Below, one piece after another: positions 41,770 through 51,385 of a stretch of 64,000 bases of DNA. Source of the stretch: an uncultured Butyricicoccus sp. (lineage in GTDB: Bacteria > Bacillota > Clostridia > Oscillospirales > Butyricicoccaceae); the NCBI GenBank assembly GCA_904420185.1, contig CAJFUJ010000061.1, positions 1-64,000 of the forward strand. Direction: 5' to 3'. Every line of letters begins with the position of its first letter. Positions within the stretch are counted from its first letter, which is position 1. The notes under the pieces were generated by a model. The model saw nothing but the letters and a program-made list of their open reading frames with translations. It made no database searches and was not told where the DNA came from. Made by a program: the position numbers and the translations under genes.

Positions 41770-43047
41770 TTAGATGTGGTCGCAGCCCATAAAGCCGCGC
41801 AGCGCTTCCGGGATGGTAACCGACCCGTCGGCGTTTTGATAGTTTTCCAGGATGGCTGCAACCGTGCGGCCGACCGCTACGCCCGAGCCGTTGAGGGTAT
41901 GGGCATAAACCGGTTTGCCTTCCGCGTTGCGGCAACGGATATTGGCCCGGCGCGCCTGGAAATCCAGGAAGTTGGAGCACGAGGAGATTTCGACGTACCG
42001 GCCATAGGACGGCATCCAGACCTCAATATCGTAGGTGCACGCCGAGGAGAAGCCAATGTCGCCAGTGCACAGGCAGACCACGCGGTACGGCAGGCCTAGA
42101 CCCTGGAGCACCCGCTCGGCTTCATGGGTTAAGTTTTCCAGCTGGTTCCAGGAGTCCTCCGGAGCGGTGAAGTTGACCAGCTCAACCTTGTTAAACTGGT
42201 GCTGGCGGATGAGGCCGCGGGCGTCACGGCCAGCCGCACCCGCTTCGCGGCGGAAGCAGGCCGAATAGGCGGTGTAGCGCACCGGGAGCGCATCAGCGGG
42301 AAGGATCTCATCGCGGAACATGTTGGTCACCGGCACCTCGGCGGTGGGGATAAGATATAGGTCGCTGTCCTCCCGGCCCAGCTGATACATCTGCTCAGAA
42401 AACTTGGGCAGCTGGCCAGTACCGGTCATCGATGCGCCGTTTGCAATGAACGGGGGTAGAATTTCGGTATAACCACCTTCTGCATCGGTATGGGTGTTGA
42501 GGAAATAGTTGATCACCGCGCGCTCCAGCCGGGCGCCCACGCCACGATAGAAATGAAAGCGCGAGCCGGTGACCTTGGCTGCGACGTCGGGCAGCAAAAT
42601 CCCCTTGTCGGCGCCAATGTCCCAATGGGCTTTGGGCTCGAAGTCAAACTGCTTGGGCTCACCCCAGCGGCGCAGCTCAGGGTTCTGGCTATCATCCGCA
42701 CCAGTGGGAACCCGGTCAGCCGGCACGTTTGGGATACCGAGCAGGACATCTTTGAGTTGGCCTTCGATCTCGGTGCGCTGGGCATCCAGCTCTTTGACCC
42801 GTGCGGCGATTTCCTTCATCTCGGCCATGATGGCGGTGGTGTCCTCCCCTGCTTTTTTCATCTGCGGGATTTGCTTGGAAACTTTATTTTGCTGCGCCTT
42901 CAGCGACTCTACTTCACCGATGATCGCTTTACGCTTGTCATCCAGCGCAATCGCCTGATCGATTGCCGCATCGTATGAAGCCCCACGCAGTGCCAAACGC
43001 TCTTTGACCTTAGCGGTATTCTCCCGGATAAAACGAATGTCTAACAT
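41770..43047 (-). CDS. serS: Seryl-tRNA synthetase
   Basis: A 425-residue class II synthetase. The N-terminal tRNA-binding coiled coil (about 30-100, [21 protein letters not shown] region) is followed by the catalytic core with motif 2 ([20 protein letters not shown]) and motif 3 ([18 protein letters not shown]). It charges tRNA-Ser and tRNA-Sec. GGGAG precedes the ATG. It is the distal gene of the minus-strand run and lies 21 bp after a coiled-coil membrane protein. No T-box is seen in its leader. Confidence 0.96.
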   Translation of the reverse strand: MLDIRFIRENTAKVKERLALRGASYDAAIDQAIALDDKRKAIIGEVESLKAQQNKVSKQIPQMKKAGEDTTAIMAEMKEIAARVKELDAQRTEIEGQLKDVLLGIPNVPADRVPTGADDSQNPELRRWGEPKQFDFEPKAHWDIGADKGILLPDVAAKVTGSRFHFYRGVGARLERAVINYFLNTHTDAEGGYTEILPPFIANGASMTGTGQLPKFSEQMYQLGREDSDLYLIPTAEVPVTNMFRDEILPADALPVRYTAYSACFRREAGAAGRDARGLIRQHQFNKVELVNFTAPEDSWNQLENLTHEAERVLQGLGLPYRVVCLCTGDIGFSSACTYDIEVWMPSYGRYVEISSCSNFLDFQARRANIRCRNAEGKPVYAHTLNGSGVAVGRTVAAILENYQNADGSVTIPEALRGFMGCDHI

Positions 43048-43068
43048 AATCTTTTACTCCCTATGCTT

Positions 43069-43617
43069 TTAATTTGAATATTGATCTTTGATCTCAAGAT
43101 AGCGGTCAGCGAGCGCGCCGGTAAACACCGCATTTTGGGCCGTGCCATCCAACCGGCCTGAACCATAGTTGGTTTCAAGATACGTGATACAGGTTTGAAT
43201 GGTTTGGGTATCCTCGGATGCAACAGCGTTTTCCAGCTGGAGCAGCTGATAATAGGCATCGTGCTCGTCCAGCCGCTGCTCCAAAACCGCGGCCAAGTCA
43301 TCGTCTGACGTGGCCTCCAACGCGGTACGGATGGATTGCAATTGGCTGTTGGCCTGCTCCAGCGCTGCCGCCTGCTCCTCCAAGGTCTGCTGCAAGGTTT
43401 CCACCTTGGCCTGCACGCCCTGGACCGTGCTATCCCGCTGAGCCAATTCACTGTTCATGCTGGCCAGCTGCCGGTCTGCCCGCAGCTGGGTGAGATAGCT
43501 GAGCAGAATGAGCACCAACGCCACACAAAACAGGCCGATGATATAAAAGGCCAGGTATCGCTTGCTCTGCTTTTTGGTTTCCTGCTCGCAAGCTGTTTCC
43601 TTCTTTTTTTCTTCCAT
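43069..43617 (-). CDS. Single-pass membrane protein with coiled coil
   Basis: A 182-residue protein: a charged Lys/Glu N-terminus (1-20), one membrane helix (YLAFYIIGLFCVALVLILLSYL), a coiled coil (about 45-105, QLASMNSELAQRDSTVQGVQ onward) and a helical C-terminal domain reminiscent of a TPR-like bundle. The topology suggests a cytoplasmic N-terminus and an extracytoplasmic coiled coil. It lies 18 bp after parB, a position where other Clostridia also carry small anchored coiled-coil proteins. A link to chromosome or cell-division positioning is speculative. The family is not recognised. Confidence 0.75.
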   Translation of the reverse strand: MEEKKKETACEQETKKQSKRYLAFYIIGLFCVALVLILLSYLTQLRADRQLASMNSELAQRDSTVQGVQAKVETLQQTLEEQAAALEQANSQLQSIRTALEATSDDDLAAVLEQRLDEHDAYYQLLQLENAVASEDTQTIQTCITYLETNYGSGRLDGTAQNAVFTGALADRYLEIKDQYSN

Positions 43618-43635
43618 GCTGTTCCTCCCGGTCTG

Positions 43636-44511
43636 TTATACGGTCAGGCGCTTGAGCGCTTCGAGAAGCCGTTCCAAATCGTCCGCGCCGTAAAATTCCA
43701 GCGTGACCGTTCCGCTTTTTTTCCCTTGCTCGATGCGCACCTTTCGCCCCAGCTGACTTTCCAGTCCGCGCGCAGCCTCGGCCAGATAATCCACCGTGGT
43801 GGGTGCCTGGGTGGGCATCAGTTTTTCGGGCTCTGCCGGCTGGTTGAGCTGGCGGGCATATTTCTCAGCTTGCCGGACCGACATGCCTTGGATCTGCTCG
43901 ATGGCTGCCAACCGCTGTGATTCATCCTGAATGGCCAGCAGCGCGCGCGCGTGGCCGGGCGATAACCCGCCAGACGCCACCCGTTCGCGCGCCTGTGCGG
44001 GTAAGGCGAGCAGGCGCAGCGCATTGGACACAGCTGGACGGGACTTGCCCACCCGGTCGGCCACCTGCTCCTGGGTCAGTCCAAAGCGGTGGATCAGTGC
44101 ATCATAACCCTCAGCCTCTTCGATGGGGTTGAGGTCTTCGCGCTGTAAGTTTTCGATCAGCGCCAGCTCCATGACCGTCGCATCGTCGGCTTCGATGACC
44201 ATGGCGGGGATTTCGGTCAGACCGATGCTGCGTGCGGCGCGCCACCGGCGTTCACCCGCAATGATTTGGTAATAGCCGTTTGCCGCGGCGCGCACGGTGA
44301 TCGGTGTGATCACGCCGTGGTTGGCGATCGACTGTTTGAGCGCATCCATCGCGTCCTTGTCGAATGCCTTGCGGGGCTGGTCCGGATTGGGCTCGATCAG
44401 CGCCATTGGCAATGTAGAAATGCCCGCCGCTTGCGCCGGATCTTCGCGCAGGCTTTCCCCTAGCAGGGCACCAAAGCCCTTGCCCAAGCCGCCTTTCCCT
44501 GTCTTTGCCAT
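43636..44511 (-). CDS. parB: Chromosome-partitioning protein ParB (Spo0J)
   Basis: A 291-residue CTP-dependent DNA clamp that loads at parS. Order: short N-terminal ParA-stimulating tail (GKGGLGKGFGALLG), ParB domain with the C-motif GERRWRAA, HTH domain, and C-terminal dimerisation domain. The HTH reads VGKSRPAVSN. The Arg after KS is the ParB-type specificity residue, unlike the Gln in the neighbouring Noc. Six parS sites in this window are its targets. GAAAGGGGCG precedes the ATG. It lies 18 bp after parA in the same operon. Confidence 0.95.
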   Translation of the reverse strand: MAKTGKGGLGKGFGALLGESLREDPAQAAGISTLPMALIEPNPDQPRKAFDKDAMDALKQSIANHGVITPITVRAAANGYYQIIAGERRWRAARSIGLTEIPAMVIEADDATVMELALIENLQREDLNPIEEAEGYDALIHRFGLTQEQVADRVGKSRPAVSNALRLLALPAQARERVASGGLSPGHARALLAIQDESQRLAAIEQIQGMSVRQAEKYARQLNQPAEPEKLMPTQAPTTVDYLAEAARGLESQLGRKVRIEQGKKSGTVTLEFYGADDLERLLEALKRLTV

Positions 44512-44529
44512 GCCTTCGCCCCTTTCTTG

Positions 44530-45285
44530 TTATGGATCGCTGTTTTTGTTCAGAAATTCCTCTGCCAAGGATAAATAAGCCTCCGCACCGCGGCACAAGC
44601 GGTCATACGCGGTGATCGGTTGGCCGTGGCTGGGCGCCTCGGACAAGCGCACATTGCGTGGGATAACTGTGGCATACACCCGGTCGCCGAAGTGCTTTTT
44701 GACCTCCTCGACCACCTGCACGGCCAAGTTGGTGCGCCCATCGTACATGGTCAACACAATGCCTTCGATTCGAATCGAGCGGTTCAAACCCTTTTGCACG
44801 CTGCGCACGGTGGCCATAAGTTGGCTGAGCCCTTCTAGTGCATAATATTCGGTTTGTAGTGGCACCAGAAAGCTGTCGGCCGCGCACAGGCATTCGAGTG
44901 TCAAAATGCCCAGCGAAGGTGGGCAGTCGATGAAAATGTAGTCATATGAATTTTTCACCGGCGCGAGCACATCCCGCAGTCGGTATTCCCTGCGCTCCAG
45001 CCCAAGCAAGTCGATTTCCGCGCCTGCAAGGTCGGTGTTGGACCCCAACAAATCCACCCACTTGGTGTGAATGATCGCTTTCTTTGTGTCCGGCTCATCG
45101 GAAATGACCAAATCATATACGGTGGTCTCGATCAGCCGCGGATCCATACCAAAGCCCGAGGTTGCGTTGCCCTGGGGGTCAAAGTCGCACAACAACACCT
45201 TTTTCCCCTTTTCCTGTAAAGCAGCTGCTAGATTGACCGCGGTTGTCGTTTTGCCGACCCCGCCCTTTTGATTGATCAGCGCCAC
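44530..45285 (-). CDS. parA: Chromosome-partitioning ATPase ParA (Soj)
   Basis: A deviant-Walker ATPase, 251 residues from GTG 45285, with KGGVGKTT and the signature lysine. It works with ParB in origin segregation and DnaA control. The start is odd. The natural N-terminus would read ATG-GCA-AAA-ACC-GTG (MAKTV), but an extra T after the ATG at 45298 puts that ATG out of frame. Either translation begins at the internal GTG, losing four residues of the first beta strand, or a one-base insertion or sequencing error is present. The promoter is TTGCGT-16-TATAAT near 45369-45396. Two parS sites lie upstream. Confidence 0.9.
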   Translation of the reverse strand: MALINQKGGVGKTTTAVNLAAALQEKGKKVLLCDFDPQGNATSGFGMDPRLIETTVYDLVISDEPDTKKAIIHTKWVDLLGSNTDLAGAEIDLLGLERREYRLRDVLAPVKNSYDYIFIDCPPSLGILTLECLCAADSFLVPLQTEYYALEGLSQLMATVRSVQKGLNRSIRIEGIVLTMYDGRTNLAVQVVEEVKKHFGDRVYATVIPRNVRLSEAPSHGQPITAYDRLCRGAEAYLSLAEEFLNKNSDP

Positions 45286-45368
45286 GGTTTTTGCACATCG
45301 TTCTTTTTTGATATGAGGTCGCCCCCCTATTGCTGGAATCAGCGCCTCGTGAACGCTGTCTAACGACT

Positions 45369-45396
45369 ATTATATCACATCCCCTGTGAAACGCAA
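45369..45396 (-). promoter_or_regulatory. Promoter of parA-parB
   Basis: On the minus strand TTGCGT, a 16-bp spacer and TATAAT (45369-45374). Confidence 0.55.
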
Positions 45397-45411
45397 TCGG
45401 CAAGCAGCCTA

Positions 45412-45427
45412 TGTTTCACGTGAAACA
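45412..45427. promoter_or_regulatory. parS site, perfect
   Basis: TGTTTCACGTGAAACA between noc and parA, upstream of the parA promoter. Confidence 0.93.
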
Positions 45428-45463
45428 GTGCAAATTTTTTTGAATTCATGCCGAAAAAAGGGA

Positions 45464-45479
45464 TGTTCCACGTGAAACG
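45464..45479. promoter_or_regulatory. parS site
   Basis: TGTTCCACGTGAAACG: the fifth base is the variable one in the parS consensus, and the last base differs. Confidence 0.8.
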
Positions 45480-45509
45480 GCTTGCCGGCCACGCAAACAT
45501 CCCTTGTCC

Positions 45510-46322
45510 CTATTTTCTGCAGTTTGGAATCGAAATATGCAGCAACACCCCGTCGTCTTTATCCTCCCGTTCGACTTTCGCCTGGACGCCCGACTCTTTC
45601 ATCACGCCCACCGCTTTATCCACTGTGTTTAAAAAAAAGCGGACGTCCTTGATCAGCCGCAGAACGGTTTTTGGTTTTTCTTCGGGCGGTTCAGCGAGCA
45701 GCTTATCGATATATTGCTCGGTACGGCTGACGTTGAGTTGGTGTTCAATGATGTACGCGGTGGCCTGCAAGCGCGGCTCCTCCTCTGGGATGCGCAACAG
45801 CGCCCGTGCATGGCGCTCGGTCAAGCCGCCCTCCCGGATCATCTGTATGTTCTTCTGCGACAGCTTGAGCAGGCGTAGTTTGTTGGCTACCGCGCTTTGG
45901 GTTTTACCCACCTTACGCGCTGCTTCCTCTTGGGTGAGACCAAAGGTATCGATGAGTTTTTTAAAGCCCCATGCCTCCTCAATAAAGTCCAAATCCCGTC
46001 GTTGTAAATTCTCCACAAGGGCCAGCGCCGAGGAATCCTGTTCGGTCGCGCTCATCACAATACAAGGTACCTCGATCAGCCCAGCCTGCTTGGCAGCGCG
46101 CAGCCGCCGCTCCCCGGCGATGAGCTCAAACCCATCGCCGGTGCGGCGCACGGTCAAGGGATTGAGCACGCCATACTGCCGGATTGAATCGGCTAATTGG
46201 CTGATCGCCTCCGGGTCGAAATATTTGCGCGGCTGGTTCGGGTTTCGCGCGATCTGTGAGATTTTTACGCGCCTGAGCTGCCGCTCTGTGTTTGTGCTGC
46301 GAATGTTTAAAACTGGGGTCAT
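45510..46322 (-). CDS. noc: Nucleoid occlusion protein Noc (ParB paralogue)
   Basis: A 270-residue ParB-family clamp. The ParB domain carries GERRLRAAKQAG. The HTH reads VGKTQSAVANKLRLLKLS, with Gln, Lys and Lys where ParB has Arg, Thr/Ala and Ala. These are the residues known to switch specificity from parS to the Noc site. Noc blocks FtsZ assembly over the nucleoid by tethering DNA to the membrane. The N-terminal start (TPVLNIRSTNTERQLRRVKI) is short and less clearly amphipathic than in Bacillus. GAAAGGAGG precedes the ATG. Gene order rsmG-noc-parA-parB matches Bacillus. Confidence 0.88.
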   Translation of the reverse strand: MTPVLNIRSTNTERQLRRVKISQIARNPNQPRKYFDPEAISQLADSIRQYGVLNPLTVRRTGDGFELIAGERRLRAAKQAGLIEVPCIVMSATEQDSSALALVENLQRRDLDFIEEAWGFKKLIDTFGLTQEEAARKVGKTQSAVANKLRLLKLSQKNIQMIREGGLTERHARALLRIPEEEPRLQATAYIIEHQLNVSRTEQYIDKLLAEPPEEKPKTVLRLIKDVRFFLNTVDKAVGVMKESGVQAKVEREDKDDGVLLHISIPNCRK

Positions 46323-46484
46323 GCAGCTTCCTCCTTTCCATCGGCAAAACGATGCCTATTGGTTATAGACTACCATTTTATGCCAAAAAGTAAAGGAAAA
46401 TCGACCGCGTGATAAGTATTTCCCCACCTTCTTTCGACCGTTCTCCAGGTATAATACGTATTTCCGTCTATTTTCCGCTAAAAA

Positions 46485-46517
46485 ATAACCCTGTGTAATT
46501 ACATTACATAGGGTTAT
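46485..46517 (-). terminator. Terminator between rsmG and noc
   Basis: ATAACCCTGTGTAAT and its near-complement at 46503-46517, 14 of 15 pairs, with a run of T on the minus strand. Confidence 0.88.
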
Positions 46518-46535
46518 CATTGCAAGGGTTTTTGA

Positions 46536-47249
46536 TTATTTCCCGCCGAGCGGGGCAGCTCTGATACGTGCAAAACGGCGCGGATATTTTTCCGGCGTCT
46601 CTCGAAGTTTTCTAATTTCCACCAGCGCACGGGCAATGCCACTAACCGGTACCATATACCGGTGGATCATCGCCGGGCTGCCACCCAGGATATCGATCGC
46701 CGTTTGTGCGTCCGCGACCTCATCCGCACAGCCCTCAGCTTTCATCGCAAGGAAAGCCCCGCCGGTCCGGACAAGCGGCAATGTCAACTCGCTAAGCACG
46801 CGCAGGTTGGCAACCGCTCGGGAAACTGCCTTGTCAAAGGTCGCGCGATGGGTCTTGGCGTACTCTTCGGCACGGGCGTGCACAGCAGTCACGTTGTCAA
46901 GCCCGAGCGCCGCAATTGCTTCTTGTAAAAAAACCACCCGCTTGTGCAAGGCGTCGAGCAAGATAAACTCGGTTTCCGGACACAAAATCGCCAGCGGCAA
47001 ACCAGGGAACCCGGCGCCGGTCCCCACATCGACCACCTTTTCCCCGGAAATCATATGGGGCGCGACCATTGCGCAGTCCAAAAAGTGACGGCTTATCACT
47101 TCGCTCGGCTCGGTCACTGCGGTCAGATTCATGACCTTGTTTTTTTCCAGCAGCAATGCTGAAAAATCCAAAAACTTATCCACAACTTGTGGACAAACCT
47201 GGGGCAAAATCTGCGCAAGCCCGTTTGTAAGCAGCTCCCGCTCGTTCAT
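46536..47249 (-). CDS. rsmG: 16S rRNA (guanine527-N7)-methyltransferase
   Basis: A 237-residue SAM-dependent methyltransferase (GidB). The SAM site [17 protein letters not shown] and the conserved [17 protein letters not shown] segment are clear. It methylates G527 in the 530 loop of 16S rRNA; loss gives low-level streptomycin resistance in other bacteria. Its ATG overlaps the mnmG stop by 4 nt, so the two are coupled. A strong terminator follows, separating it from noc. Confidence 0.95.
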   Translation of the reverse strand: MNERELLTNGLAQILPQVCPQVVDKFLDFSALLLEKNKVMNLTAVTEPSEVISRHFLDCAMVAPHMISGEKVVDVGTGAGFPGLPLAILCPETEFILLDALHKRVVFLQEAIAALGLDNVTAVHARAEEYAKTHRATFDKAVSRAVANLRVLSELTLPLVRTGGAFLAMKAEGCADEVADAQTAIDILGGSPAMIHRYMVPVSGIARALVEIRKLRETPEKYPRRFARIRAAPLGGK

Positions 47250-49126
47250 TTATCTGTCCCCTTTCCAGTTTCCAAATAAATCAGCAGTGCAGTCAAATCG
47301 GCGGGCGACACGCCCGAAATACGGCTGGCCCGGCCCAGATTGACCGGTCGGATACGGCTGAGCTTTTGGCGGGCCTCAATGCGCAGCGAAGGGACAGCTT
47401 GGTAATCGATATCCGCTGGCAGCGGACGGCTTTCCATCTTGCGGAACTGTTCAACATCGCGCAGCTGCCGCTTGATATAGCCCTCATATTTCACACGGAT
47501 TTCCACCTGTTCCCGAATGACAGCCGGCAGCGCCGGGCGTTCCGGATCAAATGGGGCCAAGGCATCATAGCCGATTTCCGGCCGCCGTAGCAGCTCAATC
47601 AATTTGCCGCCTGTCTTTAGAGGGGCTGAATTACAGCTTTGCAAAAAGGCTTGCAGGGCTTGGGAGGGAGCAATCCCGACCTTTGCCAGTCGTTCGATCT
47701 CCCGCGCAACTGTTTCATACTTTTGCTTTGTGCGAGCCAGGCGCTCCTGGCTGTTCAAGCCCACACGCGCCCCGATCTCGACGAGCCGCTCGTCGGCGTT
47801 ATCTTGCCGCAACAACAGCCGGTATTCTGAACGAGAGGTCATCATGCGGTAGGGTTCGTTGGCGCCGCAGGTGACCAAATCGTCAATCAGCGTGCCGATA
47901 TAGCCATCTGCACGGTCCAAGATCATGGGCGGCTGGCCCTTGAGTTTGAGGGCTGCGTTCACGCCCGCCACTAGCCCTTGCGCCGCTGCCTCCTCGTAGC
48001 CAGACGAACCGTTGAACTGCCCAGCGCCGTATAGGCCTGCAACCTGCTTGCATTCCAAGGTGGGCAGCAAGGCAGTTGGGTCGATGCAATCATACTCGAT
48101 GGCATATGCCGGGCGCATCACTTCTGCATGTGCAAAGCCGGGTACGGTGCGCAGCATTTGGATCTGCACATCCTCGGGCATGGACGAGGAAAAACCCTGG
48201 ACATACATCTCTTCGGTGTCCAGACCCATGGGCTCGATGAACAGCTGGTGGCGCGGCTTATCGGCAAAGCGAACCACTTTGTCCTCGATTGATGGGCAGT
48301 ACCGCGGGCCAATTCCGTCAATTTTGCCCGAAAAAAGCGGCGAACGGTCCAGATTGTCTCGGATCACCTGATGGGTCTGAGTGTTTGTATAGGTCAAATA
48401 ACACACTACGCGGTTTTTCGGAGGCTGGCCGGTTTCAAATGAAAACGGAATGATCTCCTCCTCGCCTTCCTGCACCTCCAGGCCGGCAAAATCGATTGAG
48501 CGCCGGTTGACGCGCGGCGGTGTGCCGGTCTTGAAGCGCATCAGCGGCAGCCCCAGCGCGCGCAGGCAATCGGTCAAGCGGGTAGCTGCAAACATCCCAT
48601 CCGGCCCGCCTTGTTGGGTATATTCACCGATGATGATGCGGCCGCCCAGGTATGTGCCTGAACAAATAATCGCTGCGCGGCAACCGTACCGTGCCCCGGT
48701 CGCGGTTTGGACCGCGCAGACCGCACCATCCTGCACGGCAATCGACACAACCTCGGCCTGCTTGAGCGAAAGATTTTCGGTGCGTTCGAGCGCGTGCTTC
48801 ATATACTTTTTGTAATCGACCCGGTCGGCCTGCGCACGCAATGAATGCACGGCCGGTCCTTTGCCGCGGTTGAGCATCCGGTACTGGATGCACGCAGCAT
48901 CCGCTGCCTTTGCCATCTCGCCGCCCAATGCATCGATTTCACGGACCAAGTGTCCCTTGGCCGTGCCTCCAATGGCCGGATTGCACGGCATATTGCCAAC
49001 CGCGTCCAAATTGATCGTAAAACAAACAACTTTGCATCCCAGCCGCGCACCGGCCAACGCGGCCTCAATGCCCGCATGCCCTGCGCCAATCACTGCAATG
49101 TCAAAGTTGCCCGCATCAAAAGACAT
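47246..49126 (-). CDS. mnmG: tRNA uridine-5-carboxymethylaminomethyl modification enzyme MnmG
   Basis: A 626-residue FAD protein (GidA) that forms the cmnm5U34 wobble modification with MnmE. FAD site [20 protein letters not shown] at the N-terminus, then [20 protein letters not shown], and C-terminal tRNA-binding domain. The ATG at 49126 is used because AGGAGG lies 9 nt before it; the frame extends 11 codons further but without a site. Promoter-like TTGTAA-16-TACAAT lies at 49263-49290. Confidence 0.96.
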   Translation of the reverse strand: MSFDAGNFDIAVIGAGHAGIEAALAGARLGCKVVCFTINLDAVGNMPCNPAIGGTAKGHLVREIDALGGEMAKAADAACIQYRMLNRGKGPAVHSLRAQADRVDYKKYMKHALERTENLSLKQAEVVSIAVQDGAVCAVQTATGARYGCRAAIICSGTYLGGRIIIGEYTQQGGPDGMFAATRLTDCLRALGLPLMRFKTGTPPRVNRRSIDFAGLEVQEGEEEIIPFSFETGQPPKNRVVCYLTYTNTQTHQVIRDNLDRSPLFSGKIDGIGPRYCPSIEDKVVRFADKPRHQLFIEPMGLDTEEMYVQGFSSSMPEDVQIQMLRTVPGFAHAEVMRPAYAIEYDCIDPTALLPTLECKQVAGLYGAGQFNGSSGYEEAAAQGLVAGVNAALKLKGQPPMILDRADGYIGTLIDDLVTCGANEPYRMMTSRSEYRLLLRQDNADERLVEIGARVGLNSQERLARTKQKYETVAREIERLAKVGIAPSQALQAFLQSCNSAPLKTGGKLIELLRRPEIGYDALAPFDPERPALPAVIREQVEIRVKYEGYIKRQLRDVEQFRKMESRPLPADIDYQAVPSLRIEARQKLSRIRPVNLGRASRISGVSPADLTALLIYLETGKGTDK

Positions 49127-49262
49127 TTTGGCAAACCTCCTTTTGGCAAAATACAGCAAGATATTCGCTTGTATGTTGCCTGTCTGACAAGTTTTTCTCT
49201 CCAGCTGCTGTTGTTGATAACTCTGTGTACACTGGGTATAACTCTGCGTAAAGTTTTTACTT

Positions 49263-49290
49263 ATTGTATGAAATTAATATATTATTACAA
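49263..49290 (-). promoter_or_regulatory. Promoter of mnmG-rsmG
   Basis: On the minus strand: TTGTAA (49285-49290), a 16-bp spacer and TACAAT (49263-49268). Confidence 0.5.
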
Positions 49291-49298
49291 ATTGTAAA
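49284..49298. repeat. ATTACA-N3-TGTAAT palindrome, copy 3
   Basis: ATTACAAATTGTAAA, one base off the full palindrome, covering the -35 box of mnmG. Confidence 0.5.
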
Positions 49299-49441
49299 CT
49301 TTCATCAACGTGTTTTCCACCTATTTACACATATTAATCCACAATCTGTTTCAATCCACGCTCGACTTCCAACTCCTGTATGTCTTTTATCTATGTTCAG
49401 CAGCATCGGTTTTATAAATTTTAAAAATATAACATCCTATC

Positions 49442-50797
49442 TCATTTTCCAACACAAAACCGGTGGAAAATGTCCTGGATAATATCTTCCCGTACGTCCT
49501 CGCCTGTCAATTCCCCTAATGCGCCGATTGCACCTTCCACATCCAAGAGTACCGCGTCTGGCGTGACGCCCGCCGCAACCGCATCGGCCGCTTGTGTACA
49601 GCACACAGCTGCCCGGCGCAACGCATCGGCCTGTCGGGCGTTGGTAATCACACCACCATCAAAAATTGTTCCTTCCAACCCAGCACAGGAAAGTAGCGCT
49701 TGGCGCAGGTCATCCAACCCCTGCCCTTGTTTGGCACTGACATGTACTACGTAGCCAAAGCCCTCTGGTATCTCCGCTTGCATTGGCTTATCACATTTGT
49801 TGACAACCAGTAGCGCTTTTGGCGCTTGCCGCGCCCAGTCCAACGCTTCCCGATCCTCGTCGGTTAACGGCACACTTCCATCAATCACTGCCAAAACCAG
49901 CCCTGCTGTCTGGGCTGCACGCTGGGCGCGTTCCACTCCGATTTTTTCTACTGGATCAGCTGTATCTCGTAGGCCTGCTGTATCTTGCAATCGCAGGCAA
50001 AGCGGACCAATCCGCACGGTTTCCTCAATGGTATCGCGCGTCGTCCCGGCGATCTCGGTGACAATTGCGCGCGCATATCCGACCAAGCCATTGAGCAATG
50101 TGGATTTTCCCACATTGGGCCGGCCGACAATGGCGCAGGGCAATCCCTCGCGCAAAATTCGCCCGCGCTCATAAGACTGGTACAAAACATCGAGCTGTCC
50201 TGTAATCCGCTCCAAAAGGCTTTGCGCTTGCTGCACAAAAAAGGGTTCAATCTCCTCATCGGGGTAATCAACCACCGCCAAAAAATGCGCAGCCAGTCCA
50301 ACCAGCTCCTGCCGCAGCGTGTGCATCTGCCCACCCGTTGCACCTGCCAACTGTCCGGCTGCATTTTCTGCCGCCTCCATGGTACGCGCAGCAACCAAAT
50401 CTGCCACTGCCTCGGCTTCCATTAAATTCATTTTCCCATTTAAAAAGGCCCGGCGGGTAAATTCCCCGGCCTCCGCTTGCCGCAATCCTTGGGCAAATAA
50501 AGCGGAAAGGGCCTCGCTCAGCACTGCTGGCGAACCATGCAGCTGCAATTCGGCCATGGGTTCGCCTGTGTAGGTTTTTTCCCCGGGGAATCGCACGGCC
50601 ATGCATTGATCGATGGTCCGTCCATCGCGCGCGAAAAGCGTGCCATAGATCAACATCCGCGGCGGGCATACGGAAAATTGTTTCCCTGAAGCTGGGCGAA
50701 AGATCGCTTCCACTGCTGCATCCGCCTGTTTACCGGAAATGCGGATCACACCAATTGCACCACCAGGCGCGGTCGCAATCGCCGCAATAGTATCCAT
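49442..50797 (-). CDS. mnmE: tRNA modification GTPase MnmE
   Basis: A 451-residue K+-dependent GTPase partner of MnmG. The N-terminal formyl-THF-binding domain (DTIAAIATAPGGAIGVIRISG) is followed by helical domains, the G domain with GRPNVGKST, DTAG-type switch and NKCD, and the C-terminal CxGK motif (FCVGK) whose Cys is essential. The ATG at 50797 has AAAGGAGG at 6 nt; the longer frame begins before that site. It is separated from mnmG by a 315-bp spacer. Confidence 0.96.
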   Translation of the reverse strand: MDTIAAIATAPGGAIGVIRISGKQADAAVEAIFRPASGKQFSVCPPRMLIYGTLFARDGRTIDQCMAVRFPGEKTYTGEPMAELQLHGSPAVLSEALSALFAQGLRQAEAGEFTRRAFLNGKMNLMEAEAVADLVAARTMEAAENAAGQLAGATGGQMHTLRQELVGLAAHFLAVVDYPDEEIEPFFVQQAQSLLERITGQLDVLYQSYERGRILREGLPCAIVGRPNVGKSTLLNGLVGYARAIVTEIAGTTRDTIEETVRIGPLCLRLQDTAGLRDTADPVEKIGVERAQRAAQTAGLVLAVIDGSVPLTDEDREALDWARQAPKALLVVNKCDKPMQAEIPEGFGYVVHVSAKQGQGLDDLRQALLSCAGLEGTIFDGGVITNARQADALRRAAVCCTQAADAVAAGVTPDAVLLDVEGAIGALGELTGEDVREDIIQDIFHRFCVGK

Positions 50798-50830
50798 TTT
50801 ATGCCTCCTTTGGAGCAAAATAAGCCATTT

Positions 50831-51325
50831 TCATGATTCCAAACTGGGCAGCGTGTGATAATACAGAAATGTGTCTCGATAGGTCCCATCTTTTGCGTGG
50901 AACCCGCCCGGCATTCGGCCGATGCGCACAAATCCCAGAGACTCATACAGAGCAATCGCCCGGGTATTTTGCTCGACAACGGCGTTAAAAATTAACAGCC
51001 GGTACCCTAGCTGCGCAGCAGTCTCCATACAGTGGCAGACCAATGCCCGGCCGGCCCCTTTTCCCCGCCAATCAGCACGCACCGCATAGCTAGCGTTGCA
51101 CTGGTGACCACACCGGCCGGCATGATTGGGATGCAAAATGTACAACCCCACCACGGTCTCCCCTTCACATGCAACACCAGTAAAATCCTGGCTGCTGAAA
51201 AAGTCCTGCCCAGACAAGGCATCCAGCGGTTGGATCTGCGGGAAGGCTTCGCCTTCTTCCACCTCTGCATTCCAGATTTCCAGCATCTGTGCTAAATCTT
51301 GTGCCTGAAACCGACGAATCTCCAT
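50831..51325 (-). CDS. GNAT family N-acetyltransferase
   Basis: A 164-residue acetyltransferase with the acetyl-CoA loop YAVRADWRGKGAGRALV (motif A, Q/RxxGxG/A) and the C-terminal NTRAIALYESLGFVRIGRMPG. This ending is typical of small-molecule or phosphinothricin-type acetyltransferases. The acceptor is unknown. The ATG at 51325 follows AGGAGG at 6 nt. It sits between jag and mnmE, where most Firmicutes have no gene, so it is an insertion into the conserved origin order. Confidence 0.88.
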   Translation of the reverse strand: MEIRRFQAQDLAQMLEIWNAEVEEGEAFPQIQPLDALSGQDFFSSQDFTGVACEGETVVGLYILHPNHAGRCGHQCNASYAVRADWRGKGAGRALVCHCMETAAQLGYRLLIFNAVVEQNTRAIALYESLGFVRIGRMPGGFHAKDGTYRDTFLYYHTLPSLES

Positions 51326-51385
51326 ATAGTTCCTCCTGACGAAAAAACCGGGCGGGCGCAAGGCCCGCCCAGTCCGGCTGTTTTC

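Larger units (their letters stand above)
49127..49441. other. AT-rich mnmE-mnmG spacer
   Basis: No gene. It holds a DnaA box TTATCAACA (minus strand, 49212-49220), a one-mismatch box TAATCCACA (49334-49342), the mnmG promoter and one ATTACA-N3-TGTAA palindrome. I see no RNA gene. Confidence 0.6.

Noticed and set aside
41770-43100. T-box riboswitch for serS
   Set aside because: The gene follows an upstream ORF by 21 bp and there is no T-box sequence or specifier hairpin in the short leader.
46485-46517. Another ATTACA/TGTAAT palindrome
   Set aside because: Here the half-sites are in the opposite order and belong to a 15-bp terminator stem with a T-run.
50578-50590. Noc-site-like TTCCCCGGGGAA inside mnmE
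   Set aside because: Only about 11 of 14 consensus matches and it lies in coding sequence that explains it; the oriC-adjacent match is better.
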